DNA from: Streptacidiphilus fuscans | GTDB taxonomy: Bacteria; Actinomycetota; Actinomycetes; Streptomycetales; Streptomycetaceae | DNA: 64,000 bases | Assembly: GCF_015690355.1 (NCBI RefSeq) | Contig: NZ_JADPRT010000008.1 | Coordinates: 262,908-326,907, forward strand | Direction: 5' to 3' | In this document: positions 26,040 to 39,327 of the stretch, in pieces | How the letters are laid out: the number at the start of each line of letters is the position of its first letter | How positions within the stretch are numbered: position 1 is the first letter of the stretch | Position numbers and translations under genes: made by a program | The notes under the pieces: model-generated | Told to the model about the DNA's origin: nothing | The model's database searches: none | Seen by the model: the letters and a program-made list of their open reading frames with translations, nothing else

Positions 26040-27839
26040 GTGGCCGAGCAGCGCATCGCGGTCGATGCGGACCAGGACGGTCCGGGCGGGCGACTGCAGC
26101 CCCTGCGCGAGGACGGACAGCCGGCCGACCGCCCCGAGCGGGTGCGCGATCTCGCCGCCGCCATGGCCGAGCGGGAGTACGCCCAGCACCCCCGGTGGGT
26201 CTGGGCCGCCACCGAGGACGTCTACCCCCGGCTGCTGCCGCGGCTGCCGGAGAGCCGACTCGGGCGCTGCCACGACGCCAAGCTGGTGGAACCGCTGCTC
26301 CTGGCCCACGAGGGCCGATACGGCGAGCCGCGCTCCCTCGGTGCGGCCTGGGCCAGGCTGCAGGGCCTGCCGGTCCCCGAGGACCTCCGGCTCGGGCTGG
26401 CCGAGGCGGAGTCCGACGCGCACGCACAGGACGCGCTCTTCGCGCCGGACCGCAGCCGCCTGGGCCCGGGCGTGGATCCGCTCACCGCCCTGGTCGCGGT
26501 CCACGCCGAGCAGCAGCGACGCCTCGCCGCGCTCCCCGAGCCGACGCGGCGCGGGCTGCGCCTGCTCAGCGCCGCCGAGTCGGCGGGCGGGCTGGTCGCG
26601 GCCGAACTCACCTACGACGGCCTGCCCTGGAGCACAGAGGTCCACGACGCCCTGCTGGAGGAGTTGCTCGGCTCCCGCCCGACCACCGCACAGGCGGCGG
26701 GCGGGGCGCGTCCGCCCAAGCTCGCCGCGCTGGCGGTCGAGCTCCAGGACGCCCTCGGCGGGCGACCGCTCAACCCCGACTCCCCCGGCCAGGTGCTGCG
26801 CGCCTTCGCCGAACAGGGCGTCAGCCTTCAGTCGACCAGGAACTACCTGCTGCGCCAGGTCGACCACCCCGCCGCACCGCTGCTGCTGCGCTACAAGGAG
26901 CTGTCGCGGATCTACGCCGCCCACGGCTGGGCCTGGCGGGACGCATGGGTGCGCGGCGGCCGGTTCCGTCCGGAGTACGTCGTCGGGGGCGTGGTCTCCG
27001 GCCGCTGGGCCAGCCGGGGCGGCGGCGCGCTGCAGATCCCGCGGATCCTGCGCGGCGCGGTGGTGGCCGATCCGGGCTGGCGTCTGGTGGTCGCCGACGC
27101 GGGCCAGCTGGAACCGCGTGTGCTGTCCGCGCTGTCGAACGACCCGGGCCTGATCCGGGCCGGCGCAGCGGGCGACCTGTACGCGGGCCTGGCCGCCGAC
27201 GCCTTCGGCGGGGACCGCGCCCGCGCCAAGCTGGGTCTGCTCGGCGCGATGTACGGCCAGACCAGCGGCGAGGTCGGCCCGCTGCTGGCGGTGCTGCGCC
27301 GCCGCTTCCCGCAGGCGATGGGCCTGGTCGAGGCGGCGGCCCGGACGGGCGAGTCGGGTGGCGTCGTCGAGTCGCGGCTGGGCCGGCTCTGCCCGCCGCC
27401 GTCGGCCTCCTGGCAGGAGGCCGGTTTCGCCGAGCCCTCTCCCTCGGGCGAGCTCGGCGAGGACCGCACCGGGTCGGCTGCCCGCTCCCGCGGCCGATTC
27501 ACCCGCAACTTCGTGATCCAGGCGAGCGCGGCCGACTGGGCGCTAGCGCTGATCGCGGCGCTGCGCCGCCGTCTCGGCGAAATCCCACCCGGCCCGGACG
27601 GCGCACGACCGCGGCTGGTCTTCTTCCAGCACGACGAGATCGTGGTCCACAGCCCGCTCCCGCTCACCGGCACAGTCGCGGCGGCGGTGGCGGCCTCGGC
27701 CGACGAGGCGCGCCGGCTGGTCTTCGGCGACACCCCTGTCCGCTTCCCGATGGACACCCACATCGTGGAGCGCTACGCGGACGCGAAGGACGGCGGCGAC
27801 GCGCAGGACGCCGAGGCGGATGAGGACGAGGGCTACTGA
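26040..27839 (+). CDS. Bifunctional 3'-5' exonuclease/DNA polymerase (Pol I-like, A family)
   Basis: The product is about 599 residues from GTG at 26040. The C-terminal 300 residues show family A polymerase motifs: motif A VADAGQLEPRVLSALS (D353), motif B RAKLGLLGAMYGQTSGE and motif C FFQHDEIVVHS (D532). The N-terminal half is an exonuclease-like region with poorly conserved acidic residues, and no 5' nuclease domain is present. Annotated relatives are called bifunctional 3'-5' exonuclease/DNA polymerase and occur in addition to PolA. Repair synthesis is the likely role. The frame stays open upstream to 25626, but that region overlaps the divergent aspD start and is not family-like. Confidence 0.85.
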   Translation: MAEQRIAVDADQDGPGGRLQPLREDGQPADRPERVRDLAAAMAEREYAQHPRWVWAATEDVYPRLLPRLPESRLGRCHDAKLVEPLLLAHEGRYGEPRSLGAAWARLQGLPVPEDLRLGLAEAESDAHAQDALFAPDRSRLGPGVDPLTALVAVHAEQQRRLAALPEPTRRGLRLLSAAESAGGLVAAELTYDGLPWSTEVHDALLEELLGSRPTTAQAAGGARPPKLAALAVELQDALGGRPLNPDSPGQVLRAFAEQGVSLQSTRNYLLRQVDHPAAPLLLRYKELSRIYAAHGWAWRDAWVRGGRFRPEYVVGGVVSGRWASRGGGALQIPRILRGAVVADPGWRLVVADAGQLEPRVLSALSNDPGLIRAGAAGDLYAGLAADAFGGDRARAKLGLLGAMYGQTSGEVGPLLAVLRRRFPQAMGLVEAAARTGESGGVVESRLGRLCPPPSASWQEAGFAEPSPSGELGEDRTGSAARSRGRFTRNFVIQASAADWALALIAALRRRLGEIPPGPDGARPRLVFFQHDEIVVHSPLPLTGTVAAAVAASADEARRLVFGDTPVRFPMDTHIVERYADAKDGGDAQDAEADEDEGY

Positions 27840-27918
27840 GCCCTGACGTCACCCACATCACCGTCACACACATCACCGACACACACATCACCCGCACCGG
27901 GCCTCTCGCGCACCCCAC

Positions 27919-27975
27919 TTGAGACGTGTTCGCTCCGCGTCGTACACTCACACATGTTCGTCCATCATCGAACAT
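27919..27975 (+). promoter_or_regulatory. Promoter with a palindromic operator for the quinone oxidoreductase gene
   Basis: TTGAGA (27919-27924) and TACACT (27943-27948) are 18 bases apart, a good sigma-70-type promoter. Directly downstream is an inverted repeat, ATGTTCG (27954-27960) and CGAACAT (27969-27975), around an 8-base spacer covering the likely transcription start. It ends 15 bases before the ATG. A repressor bound here would block initiation. The binding protein is not identifiable. Confidence 0.55.
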
Positions 27976-27990
27976 TCCCGAGGGGGATCC

Positions 27991-28965
27991 ATGCGCGCCA
28001 TCGCATTCGAGCAGCTCGGACAGCCCGACGTGCTCAAGGTCGTGAACGTTCCGACTCCGGAGCCGGGGCCCGGCCAGGTGGCGATCGACGTGGTCTGGTC
28101 CGGCGTCAACTTCGCGGACGCCAAGGCCCGCTCCGCCGGCTACCGGGTGCCGCAGCTCCCGTTCGTCCCGGGGTTGGAAGTCTCCGGCACGGTCCGCGCG
28201 CTGGGGCCTGGCGTGACCGGGCTGACGGTCGGTCAGCACGTCGCCGCGATGCTCCCCGGCGGCGGCTACGCCGAGACCGTGGTCGCTGCGGCTGAGGCGA
28301 CCTTCGCCGTTCCGGACGCGCTCGACCTCCGCGACGCCGCCGCCCTGATCACCGTGCTCGCCACCGGGTACGGCCTGCTCCACGACGTGGCCCGGCTGCG
28401 CGAGGGCGAGACGGTGCTGGTCCAGGGCGCGGCGGGCGGCGTCGGCACGGTCACCGGACAGCTGGCCCGGGCCGCCGGGGCGGGCCGCGTGTTCGGCGTC
28501 GTCTCCAGGCCGGACAAGGCGGAGCATGCCCGGAAGTTCGGCTACGACGAGGTCCTCGTCGGCGCGGACTTCGACGAGCAGGTGCTGAAGGCGACCGACG
28601 GACGCGGCGTCGACGTCGCGCTCGACCCGGTGGGTGGCGACAGCTGGCGGCGCAGCGTCGCCTCGCTGGCCCGCTACGGCCGCGCGGTGTCCTACGGCAA
28701 CGCGGGCGGGGAGGCCCCCTGGAACGCGGACTTCGCCGAGCTTTCCCCCCGTGCGATCTCGGTCGGCGCGTTCAGCGTCCTCACCCTCGGCGCCGGTGAC
28801 CCCGCCGCGCTCCGCTCCCTGACCGACCGCGCCTTCCGCGAGGCCGAACGGGCCGGGATCACCCTCCCGGTCACGGCGGAGTTCCCGCTCGACGAGGCGG
28901 CCCGGGCGCACCAACTGCTGGAGAGCCGGTCCAGCACCGGCAAGCTGCTGCTGCGGGTGCGCTGA
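27991..28965 (+). CDS. NADPH:quinone oxidoreductase (zinc-independent MDR family)
   Basis: The 324-residue medium-chain dehydrogenase/reductase starts MRAIAFEQLGQPDVLK. The GroES-like domain has GVNFADAKARSAGY and PGLEVSGTVRALG; the Rossmann part has QGAAGGVGTVTGQLA. The structural and catalytic zinc cysteines of alcohol dehydrogenases are missing, which fits quinone oxidoreductase (QOR). The expected reaction is NADPH-dependent reduction of quinones or enones. AGGGGG precedes the ATG. The operator just upstream suggests induction by an electrophile or redox signal. A GNAT gene follows after 20 bases and may be co-transcribed. Confidence 0.9.
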   Translation: MRAIAFEQLGQPDVLKVVNVPTPEPGPGQVAIDVVWSGVNFADAKARSAGYRVPQLPFVPGLEVSGTVRALGPGVTGLTVGQHVAAMLPGGGYAETVVAAAEATFAVPDALDLRDAAALITVLATGYGLLHDVARLREGETVLVQGAAGGVGTVTGQLARAAGAGRVFGVVSRPDKAEHARKFGYDEVLVGADFDEQVLKATDGRGVDVALDPVGGDSWRRSVASLARYGRAVSYGNAGGEAPWNADFAELSPRAISVGAFSVLTLGAGDPAALRSLTDRAFREAERAGITLPVTAEFPLDEAARAHQLLESRSSTGKLLLRVR

Positions 28966-28985
28966 CAGGGTGGGATAGTCGGCGG

Positions 28986-29465
28986 ATGCTGCTGACCACC
29001 CCCCGCCTCCGGCTCGTTCTGGCGGCCCCTCCGTTCGACCCGTCGGTCCACGACTGGGTCGCGGAGGCACCCGGCCCCGGCGTCTGGGAGCTGGCCGGGA
29101 TCACGGCCCGGGCAGCGGAGGTGGGCTGGTACGTGCCGCCGTGGGGACTGTTCGTCGTCATCCGTTCGGCTGACGACCGGGCCGTCGGCGGCGTCGGCTT
29201 CCACGGTCCGCCGGGCGCGGACGGCTCCGTCGAGATCGGCTACGAGCTGGCGCCGAGCGCGCGCGGAGCGGGCTACGCCACCGAGGCGGTCCGGGCCGTC
29301 TGCGAGCTGGCGCTGGCCGACGCCGAGGTCCGGGCGGTCACCGCCCGGACCCTGCCGGCCAACGAAGCGTCCCAGGCCGTGCTGCTCCGCTGCGGCTTCC
29401 ACCGGGTCCCGGTCCCGCCCCCGGACGGGATGGTCCACTTCCGGCTGACCGCGCCCACGGCATAG
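28986..29465 (+). CDS. GNAT family N-acetyltransferase (RimJ/RimL type)
   Basis: The 159-residue protein starts with the RimJ/L-style TPRLRLV segment and holds the acetyl-CoA loop as YELAPSARGAGYATEAV. Further along, ARTLPANEASQAVLLRCGFHR is the family's conserved NxxSxxVLxxxGF pattern. It transfers an acetyl group from acetyl-CoA to an amine; the acceptor is unknown. The gene follows the quinone oxidoreductase by 20 bases, likely in one transcript. Confidence 0.88.
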   Translation: MLLTTPRLRLVLAAPPFDPSVHDWVAEAPGPGVWELAGITARAAEVGWYVPPWGLFVVIRSADDRAVGGVGFHGPPGADGSVEIGYELAPSARGAGYATEAVRAVCELALADAEVRAVTARTLPANEASQAVLLRCGFHRVPVPPPDGMVHFRLTAPTA

Positions 29466-29539
29466 CGCCGAGCCGCACACCGCGCACCCCGTCGAGCCGC
29501 CCAGCGGCTTCGCCCACCGTGAAACCCGGATAACGGTTC

Positions 29540-29572
29540 GACAAGCGCCGTCCCCCCTTGCGTACGCTTGTC
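29540..29572 (+). promoter_or_regulatory. Inverted repeat abutting the hrpA start
   Basis: GACAAGCG (29540-29547) and CGCTTGTC (29565-29572) are perfect 8-bp arms 17 bases apart, ending six bases before the ATG. No Shine-Dalgarno is visible there. TACGCT at 29563-29568 would place the transcription start near the ATG, so the mRNA may be leaderless. The repeat would then be an operator over the promoter, otherwise an RNA hairpin at the start site. Confidence 0.45.
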
Positions 29573-29578
29573 TGCGCA

Positions 29579-33664
<4,086 letters not shown>

Positions 33665-33696
33665 CCTGGCCTGATCCGACAGGTTCGAGCTCCTGT

Positions 33697-33745
33697 GGCC
33701 CGGTCGGCACTGCGCGTAACGGCGCGTAACGGCGCCGACCGGGCC
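33697..33745 (+). terminator. Stem-loop terminator after hrpA
   Basis: GGCCCGGTCGGC (33697-33708) pairs perfectly with GCCGACCGGGCC (33734-33745). The 25-base loop contains a direct repeat of GCGCGTAACG. It begins 32 bases after the hrpA stop. Confidence 0.7.
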
Positions 33746-33820
33746 GCACCGCTGTGTCTCGGACCGGCCGTTCGGCCTAGGACGGGCGTCACATCGGCGG
33801 GGTTATTGAGGCGGGTTGGG

Positions 33821-33848
33821 TAGACTCGACCTCTTGTCTTGTCGACAA
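33821..33848 (+). promoter_or_regulatory. Candidate promoter and operator of the Pls-like gene
   Basis: TAGACT (33821-33826) resembles a -10 element. Thirteen bases later TTGTCGACAA (33839-33848) is a perfect 10-bp palindrome at the expected transcription start, 15 bases before the ATG. No convincing -35 is seen. Confidence 0.4.
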
Positions 33849-33863
33849 AGGGACGAGGGCCCG

Positions 33864-36800
33864 ATGACCACCGCCACCACCGCGCAACCCGCGCCGCGCG
33901 ACCTGACCGACGGCGAGGCGCCGGTCACCTCCGCGGCGCTGTTCAGCGCGGGCCCGGGGGCCGCACCGCGCACACTCGTCGACATCCTGGACGCCACCGT
34001 CCGCGCCCACCCGAACGAGCCCGCGTTGGACGACGGCCGGGCGCAGCTGAGCTACCGCGCCCTGGCCGCAGCCGTCGAGACGCAGCGCAAGCAGCTCATC
34101 GCAGCGGGCATCCGTCCCGGCGACCGGGTCGGCGTGCGGATCCCGTCCGGGACCAACGACCTCTACGTCGGCATCCTCGCCGTGCTGGCCGCCGGTGCCG
34201 CCTACGTGCCGGTGGACGCCGAGGACCCGGACGAGCGGGCCGAGTTGGTCTTCGGCGAGGCCGAGGTCCGGGCGATCCTGGGCCCCGACCGCACCCTGAC
34301 GCAGCGTCATCTGCTGCGCCCGGAGTCGCGCCTGCTTCCCGACGGCCCGCGTCCCACGCCGGAGCACGACGCCTGGATCATCTTCACCTCCGGTTCCACC
34401 GGCAAGCCCAAGGGCGTCGCGGTCACCCACCGCAGCGCCGCCGCCTTCGTGGACGCCGAGGCCGCGCTCTTCCTGCGGGAGGAGCCGATCGGCCCCGGCG
34501 ACCGGGTGATGGCCGGGCTCTCCGTCGCCTTCGACGCCTCCTGCGAGGAGATGTGGCTGGCCTGGCGGCACGGCGCCTGCTTGGTGCCCGTCCCGCGCTC
34601 CCAGGTGCGCAGCGGGGCCGACCTCGGCCCGTGGCTGATCGAGCAGGAGATCACCGTCGTCTCCACCGTGCCGACCCTGGCCTCGCTCTGGCCCGCCGAG
34701 GCGCTGAGCGAGGTCCGGCTGCTGATCTTCGGCGGCGAGGCCTGCCCGCCCGAGCTGGTGACCCGCCTGGTCACCGAGGGCCGCGAGGTGTGGAACACCT
34801 ACGGCCCGACCGAGGCCACCGTGGTGGCCTGCGCCGCGCTGATGGACGGCGAGGGGCCGGTCAGGATCGGCCTGCCGCTCGACGGCTGGGAGCTGGCCGT
34901 GGTCGACGAGGCCGGGCGGCCGGTCCCGCTGGGCGGCAGCGGCCAGCTGGTCATCGGCGGTCTCGGCCTGGCCCGCTACCTGGACCCGGCCAAGGACGCC
35001 GAGAAGTACGCCTCACTGCCCTCGCTCGGCTGGGAGCGCGCCTACCGCAGCGGCGACCTGGTCCGCGCCGACGCCGAGGGCCTGGTCTTCCTGGGCCGCG
35101 CCGACGAGCAGATCAAGCTGGGTGGGCGGCGCATCGAGCTGGGCGAGGTCGACGCCGCGTTGCAGGCGCTGCCGGGCGTCGCCGGTGCGGCCGCCGCCGT
35201 CCGGACCGCGCGCGGCGGCAACCAGCTGCTGGTGGGCTACCTGGTCACCGACGGCAGCGACGACTGGAACAAGGCGGAGGCCGCCCTGCGGCTGCGCAAG
35301 GAGCTGCCGGCCGCGCTGGTCCCGGTCCTGGCCGTGGTGGACGACCTGCCCACCCGCACCTCGGGCAAGGTCGACCGCAACGCCCTCCCCTGGCCGCTGC
35401 CCGAGAGCGCCGACGACACCGCCACCGAGCGGTTCCAGGGCACCGAGGCGTGGCTCGCCGAGCAGTGGACCGAGATCCTCGGCGTCACGGTGACCAGCAA
35501 CTCCGACGACTTCTTCGCCATCGGCGGCGGCAGCCTGGCCGCCGCCCGGCTGGCGACCCAGCTGCGCGAGCGCTACCCGGCCATCGCCGTGCTCGACGTC
35601 TACGCCTATCCGACGCTGCGCAAGCAGGCCAAGCTGCTCGACCGCTCGGCCAGCACCGGCGGCGAGCGCCGCGAGATCGCCCCGACGCCGCGTCGCGCGC
35701 AGGCGATCCAGCTGGCGCTGCTGGTCCCGCTCTTCGCCCTGGTCGGGCTGCGCTGGACGGTGGGGCTGCTGGCCCTGGCCGACGCGCTGCACTGGTTCGG
35801 CGCGTACCCGTGGGCGCCGACGGCCTCCTGGTGGCTGGTCGGCGCGGGCGCACTGGTGCTGTTCAGCCCACCCGGCCGGATCGCGATCGCGGCGGGCGGG
35901 GCCCGGCTGCTGCTGCGCGGCGTCGGACCGGGCCGCTACCCGCGCGGCGGCGGCGTGCACCTGCGGCTGTGGACGGCCGAACGGCTGGCGGAGCTGAGCG
36001 GGGCCGCCTCGCTGACCGGCTCCTGGCTGGTCCGCTACGGCCGGGCGCTGGGCGCCCGGATCGCCCAGGACGTGGACCTGCACTCGTTGCCGCCCGTCAC
36101 CGGCCTGCTCAAGCTGGGCCGCGGCTGCGCGGTCGAGTCCGAGGTCGACCTGTCCGGCTGGTGGCTGGACGGCGACCGGCTGGAGATCGGCGCGATCAAG
36201 GTCGGTTCGCAGGCCGTCGTCGGCACCCGGACCGTGCTCTTCCCCGGCTCCCGGGTCGGCAAGCGGGCCGAGGTCGTGCCCGGCTCCGGCGTGGCGGGAC
36301 AGATCCCGACCGGACAGCGCTGGGGCGGCGTCCCGGCGGTCAAGCTGGGCAAGGCCGACCGGTCCTGGCCCAAGCAGCGTCCCGCACGGCGTATGCGCTG
36401 GTCCGCCGCCTACGGCGCGAGCGGCGCGTTCCTGACGCTGCTGCCGCTGCTGTCCGCCGTTCCGACGGTCGCGGTCGTAGCGCAGTTCGTCGGTGCGAAC
36501 GACGGCGCGGGCACGGCACTGCGCGGCGCGCTGCTCGCCGTGGTCCCGGCCGCGCTGGCGTTCGGTATCGCCTACGCGCTGCTGGTGCTGGCCGCCGTGC
36601 GGCTGCTCAGCATCGGGCTCCGCACCGGCCACCACCCCGTGCACAGCCGGATCGGCTGGCAGGCCTGGACGGTCAGCCAGCTGATGGACACGGCACGGGA
36701 GACGCTCTTCCCGCTCTATGCGGGCCTGGTCACCCCGGTCTGGCTGCGCGCCCTCGGGATGAAGGTCGGCCGCGGGGCCGAGGTCTCCACGGTGCTGGCG

Positions 36801-37775
36801 CTGCCCAGCCTGACCAAGGTCGGCGAGGGCGCGTTCCTCGCCGACGACACCCTGACCGCCCCGTACGAGCTGGGCGGCGGCTGGATGCGGATCGGCCGCG
36901 CCGAGATCGGCCGCCGCGCCTTCCTCGGCAACTCCGGCATGACCGGGGCCGGCCGGTCCGTCCCGGACGGCGGCCTGGTCGGCGTGCTGTCGGCGACGCC
37001 GAAGAAGGCCAAGAAGGGCTCCTCGTACCTGGGCCTGCCGCCGGTCAAGCTGCCGCGCGCGGCGGCGAAGGGCGACGAGGGCCTCACCTACGACCCGCCG
37101 GCGCACCTGCTCTGGGCCCGCGGCCTGGTCGAGCTGTGCCGCCTTGTGCCGGTCTTCTGCTCGGCCGCCCTCGCGTTGCTGACCGGCGCGGCGCTGTACG
37201 CCCTGGCCCGGGCGGGCGCCTGGGAGCTGGTCCTGCTGGCCGGACCGGTCCTGCTGGCCTCGGGCGCGGTCGCCGCCCTCGTCTCGATCGCGGCGAAGTG
37301 GCTGCTGGTGGGCCGGTTCCGGCAGGTGGACCACCCGCTGTGGAGCGGCTTCGTCTGGCGCAACGAGCTGGCCGACACCTTCGTCGAGGTGCTGGCCGTG
37401 CCGTGGCTGGTCGGCTCGGTCCCGGGCACGCCGGTGCAGACGCTGTGGCTGCGCGGACTCGGGGTGCACGTGGGCCGCGGGGTGTGGTGCGAGAGCTACT
37501 GGCTGCCCGAGTCGGACCTGATCACCCTGGGCGACGGGGTCAGCGTCAACCGGGGCTGCGTCCTGCAGACGCACCTCTTCCACGACCGGATCATGCGGAT
37601 GGATACTGTGGTCCTCGATCAAGGTGCCACCCTCGGCCCGGGTGGCATCGTGCTGCCGGGCAGCCGGGTCGGCGCGCGGACCACGCTCGGTCCCGCGTCG
37701 CTGGTGATGGGCGGCGAGTCGGTCCCGGCCGACACCCGCTGGCTCGGCAACCCGATCGAGGCCTGGCAGGACTGA
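33864..37775 (+). CDS. Pls/PosA-family membrane-bound non-ribosomal peptide synthetase
   Basis: The product is about 1303 residues. Residues 25-515 form an adenylation domain: A3 IIFTSGSTGKPKG near 172-184, FDASCEEMW, YGPTEATV near 313, and A10 TSGKVDRNALP with K502. A thiolation domain has FFAIGGGSLAA with S557. There is no condensation or thioesterase domain. The remaining 700 residues alternate transmembrane helices with soluble hexapeptide-like (left-handed beta-helix) segments such as GTRTVLFPGSRVG and GPGGIVLPGSRVG. This is the architecture of epsilon-poly-L-lysine synthetase, which makes a homopolymer through tandem C-terminal catalytic domains. The monomer cannot be stated: the A domain has Asp223 in the position of the conserved acidic residue, but I did not derive a full code. 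An M1 peptidase gene follows. Confidence 0.88.
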   Translation: MTTATTAQPAPRDLTDGEAPVTSAALFSAGPGAAPRTLVDILDATVRAHPNEPALDDGRAQLSYRALAAAVETQRKQLIAAGIRPGDRVGVRIPSGTNDLYVGILAVLAAGAAYVPVDAEDPDERAELVFGEAEVRAILGPDRTLTQRHLLRPESRLLPDGPRPTPEHDAWIIFTSGSTGKPKGVAVTHRSAAAFVDAEAALFLREEPIGPGDRVMAGLSVAFDASCEEMWLAWRHGACLVPVPRSQVRSGADLGPWLIEQEITVVSTVPTLASLWPAEALSEVRLLIFGGEACPPELVTRLVTEGREVWNTYGPTEATVVACAALMDGEGPVRIGLPLDGWELAVVDEAGRPVPLGGSGQLVIGGLGLARYLDPAKDAEKYASLPSLGWERAYRSGDLVRADAEGLVFLGRADEQIKLGGRRIELGEVDAALQALPGVAGAAAAVRTARGGNQLLVGYLVTDGSDDWNKAEAALRLRKELPAALVPVLAVVDDLPTRTSGKVDRNALPWPLPESADDTATERFQGTEAWLAEQWTEILGVTVTSNSDDFFAIGGGSLAAARLATQLRERYPAIAVLDVYAYPTLRKQAKLLDRSASTGGERREIAPTPRRAQAIQLALLVPLFALVGLRWTVGLLALADALHWFGAYPWAPTASWWLVGAGALVLFSPPGRIAIAAGGARLLLRGVGPGRYPRGGGVHLRLWTAERLAELSGAASLTGSWLVRYGRALGARIAQDVDLHSLPPVTGLLKLGRGCAVESEVDLSGWWLDGDRLEIGAIKVGSQAVVGTRTVLFPGSRVGKRAEVVPGSGVAGQIPTGQRWGGVPAVKLGKADRSWPKQRPARRMRWSAAYGASGAFLTLLPLLSAVPTVAVVAQFVGANDGAGTALRGALLAVVPAALAFGIAYALLVLAAVRLLSIGLRTGHHPVHSRIGWQAWTVSQLMDTARETLFPLYAGLVTPVWLRALGMKVGRGAEVSTVLALPSLTKVGEGAFLADDTLTAPYELGGGWMRIGRAEIGRRAFLGNSGMTGAGRSVPDGGLVGVLSATPKKAKKGSSYLGLPPVKLPRAAAKGDEGLTYDPPAHLLWARGLVELCRLVPVFCSAALALLTGAALYALARAGAWELVLLAGPVLLASGAVAALVSIAAKWLLVGRFRQVDHPLWSGFVWRNELADTFVEVLAVPWLVGSVPGTPVQTLWLRGLGVHVGRGVWCESYWLPESDLITLGDGVSVNRGCVLQTHLFHDRIMRMDTVVLDQGATLGPGGIVLPGSRVGARTTLGPASLVMGGESVPADTRWLGNPIEAWQD

Positions 37776-37867
37776 CCGGCGGCAGCACAGCGCTGTCGCG
37801 CCGGCACGACTGCCGGGGCGGCGCGCGGTCTCACGACCAGAACGTCGGCAGCACAGAGCGCAGGACA

Positions 37868-37912
37868 GCACGGCACGGCACGGCACGGCAGAGCACGGAA
37901 CGGCACGCACGG
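37868..37912. repeat. Short CGGCA simple repeat
   Basis: Four perfect CGGCA units (37871-37890) sit within a longer imperfect run of ACGGC and GGCAC words between the synthetase and the metallopeptidase genes. It leaves a spacer of about 158 bases between them. Confidence 0.6.
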
Positions 37913-37933
37913 CGCACAGGGAGCGGAACACCG

Positions 37934-39304
37934 GTGAGTCCCCAGCAGGCCCGGAGACAACAGACCGCCACCGGCGCGGGCACGGTCCCCGCCACCGACC
38001 CGTACTTCCCCGCCAACGGCGACGCGCGCTACCACGTGCACCGCTACGAGCTGGCGCTCGACTACCGCCCCGCGCCCAACCGGCTCAGCGGCACCGCCCG
38101 GATCAGCGCCATAGCCGCGCCGGGCGGCGCGCCGCTGGCCGAGTTCGCCTTCGACCTCGCCGCCGGCTTCCGGATCGGCCGGGTCACCGTCGACGGTCGG
38201 GCCCCGCACTACGCCCACCGCGCGGGCAAGCTCCGCGTCCGCCCGGCCAAGCCGCTGACGCCGGGCGCGGCCTTCACCGTCGAGGTGCACTGGAGCGGCA
38301 ACCCCAAGCCGGTGCGCAGCCCCTGGGGCGGCCTCGGCTGGGAGGAGCTGACCGACGGCGCCCTCGTCGCCAGCCAGCCGACCGGCGCGCCCTCCTGGTA
38401 CCCGTGCAACGACCGTCCGGCCGACAAGGCGTCGTACCAGATCTCGCTGACCACCCCCTCCCCCTACGCGGTGGTCCTCGGCGGACAGTTGCTCACCCGG
38501 ACGGTGAAGTCCAGCAGCACCACCTGGGTCTACGAGCAGTCCGCACCCACCTCCAGCTACCTGGTCGGCGTCGCCCTCGGCGCGCTGCAGCAGGTGCGGC
38601 TGGACGACCCGGTGGCGGACGAGGTTCCGCAGCACGGCTGGGTGCCCCACCATCTGGTTCCGGCGTTCGGAGCGACCTTCGCGCGCCAGCCGGAGATGAT
38701 GCGGCTCTTCCAGGAGCTGTTCGGCCCCTACCCGTTCGACGGCTACGCGGCGGTCGTCGTCGACGAGGAGCTGGACGTCCCGGTGGAGGCCCAGGCCATG
38801 GCCACGTTCGGGGTCAACCACCTGGTCGAGGGGTGGGAGTCGGAGCGGATGGTCGCGCACGAGCTGGCCCACCAGTGGTTCGGCAACAGCGTCAGCGTGG
38901 CCGACTGGCGGCACATCTGGCTGAACGAGGGCTTCGCGAAGTACGCCGAGTGGCTCTGGTCCGAGCGCGCGGGCGGCCCCGGCGCGGCGGAGCGCGCGGC
39001 ACGCTCGCACCAGCTGCTCTCGGTGCTCCCCCAGGACCTGCGTCTGGCCGATCCGGGACGCCGCTCGATGTTCGACGACCGCATCTACCAGCGCGGCGGC
39101 CTGACGGTCCATGCGCTCCGGGTCGCCCTGGGCGACGAGGCCTTCTTCCGGATGCTGCGCGACTGGACCCGCTCCCACCGGCACGGGACGGCCGGGACGG
39201 ACGCGTTCGTCGCCCATGTGCAGCGCTACGCCTCGGCCCCGCTCGACGGGCTGCTCAACGCCTGGCTGTACGAGACGCTGCTGCCGCCGCTGCCCACGGC
39301 CTGA
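37934..39304 (+). CDS. M1 family zinc aminopeptidase-like metallopeptidase
   Basis: The product is about 456 residues from GTG. The zinc site HEXXH-18-E is complete: H309, E310 and H313 in AHELAHQWFG and E332 in WLNEGFAKYAEW. The exopeptidase signature GXMEN is replaced by EAQAMATFG, typical of this short bacterial subfamily. The protein stops at about half the length of full PepN. No signal peptide is visible. It follows the Pls-like synthetase, and polymer-degrading zinc aminopeptidases are known from epsilon-poly-lysine producers, so a role in trimming the product or protecting the host is plausible. Confidence 0.9.
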   Translation: MSPQQARRQQTATGAGTVPATDPYFPANGDARYHVHRYELALDYRPAPNRLSGTARISAIAAPGGAPLAEFAFDLAAGFRIGRVTVDGRAPHYAHRAGKLRVRPAKPLTPGAAFTVEVHWSGNPKPVRSPWGGLGWEELTDGALVASQPTGAPSWYPCNDRPADKASYQISLTTPSPYAVVLGGQLLTRTVKSSSTTWVYEQSAPTSSYLVGVALGALQQVRLDDPVADEVPQHGWVPHHLVPAFGATFARQPEMMRLFQELFGPYPFDGYAAVVVDEELDVPVEAQAMATFGVNHLVEGWESERMVAHELAHQWFGNSVSVADWRHIWLNEGFAKYAEWLWSERAGGPGAAERAARSHQLLSVLPQDLRLADPGRRSMFDDRIYQRGGLTVHALRVALGDEAFFRMLRDWTRSHRHGTAGTDAFVAHVQRYASAPLDGLLNAWLYETLLPPLPTA

Positions 39305-39327
39305 GGCGCAGCTTCGGGAGCGCGCGG

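Noticed and set aside
37868..37912. CGGCA-rich tract considered as a CRISPR or attachment repeat
   Set aside because: Units are only five bases with no spacers; it is a simple repeat. No CRISPR array was seen anywhere in the window.
35013..37931. 972-codon minus-strand frame opposite the Pls-like synthetase
   Set aside because: Composition of antisense GC-rich sequence (Gln/Arg/Ala/Gly); no ribosome binding site or domain.
33839..37933. A plus-strand frame running through the synthetase in another phase and into the M1 peptidase, suggesting a giant fusion
   Set aside because: The upstream part is an Arg-rich shadow of the synthetase. Only the portion from GTG at 37934 has protein-like sequence.
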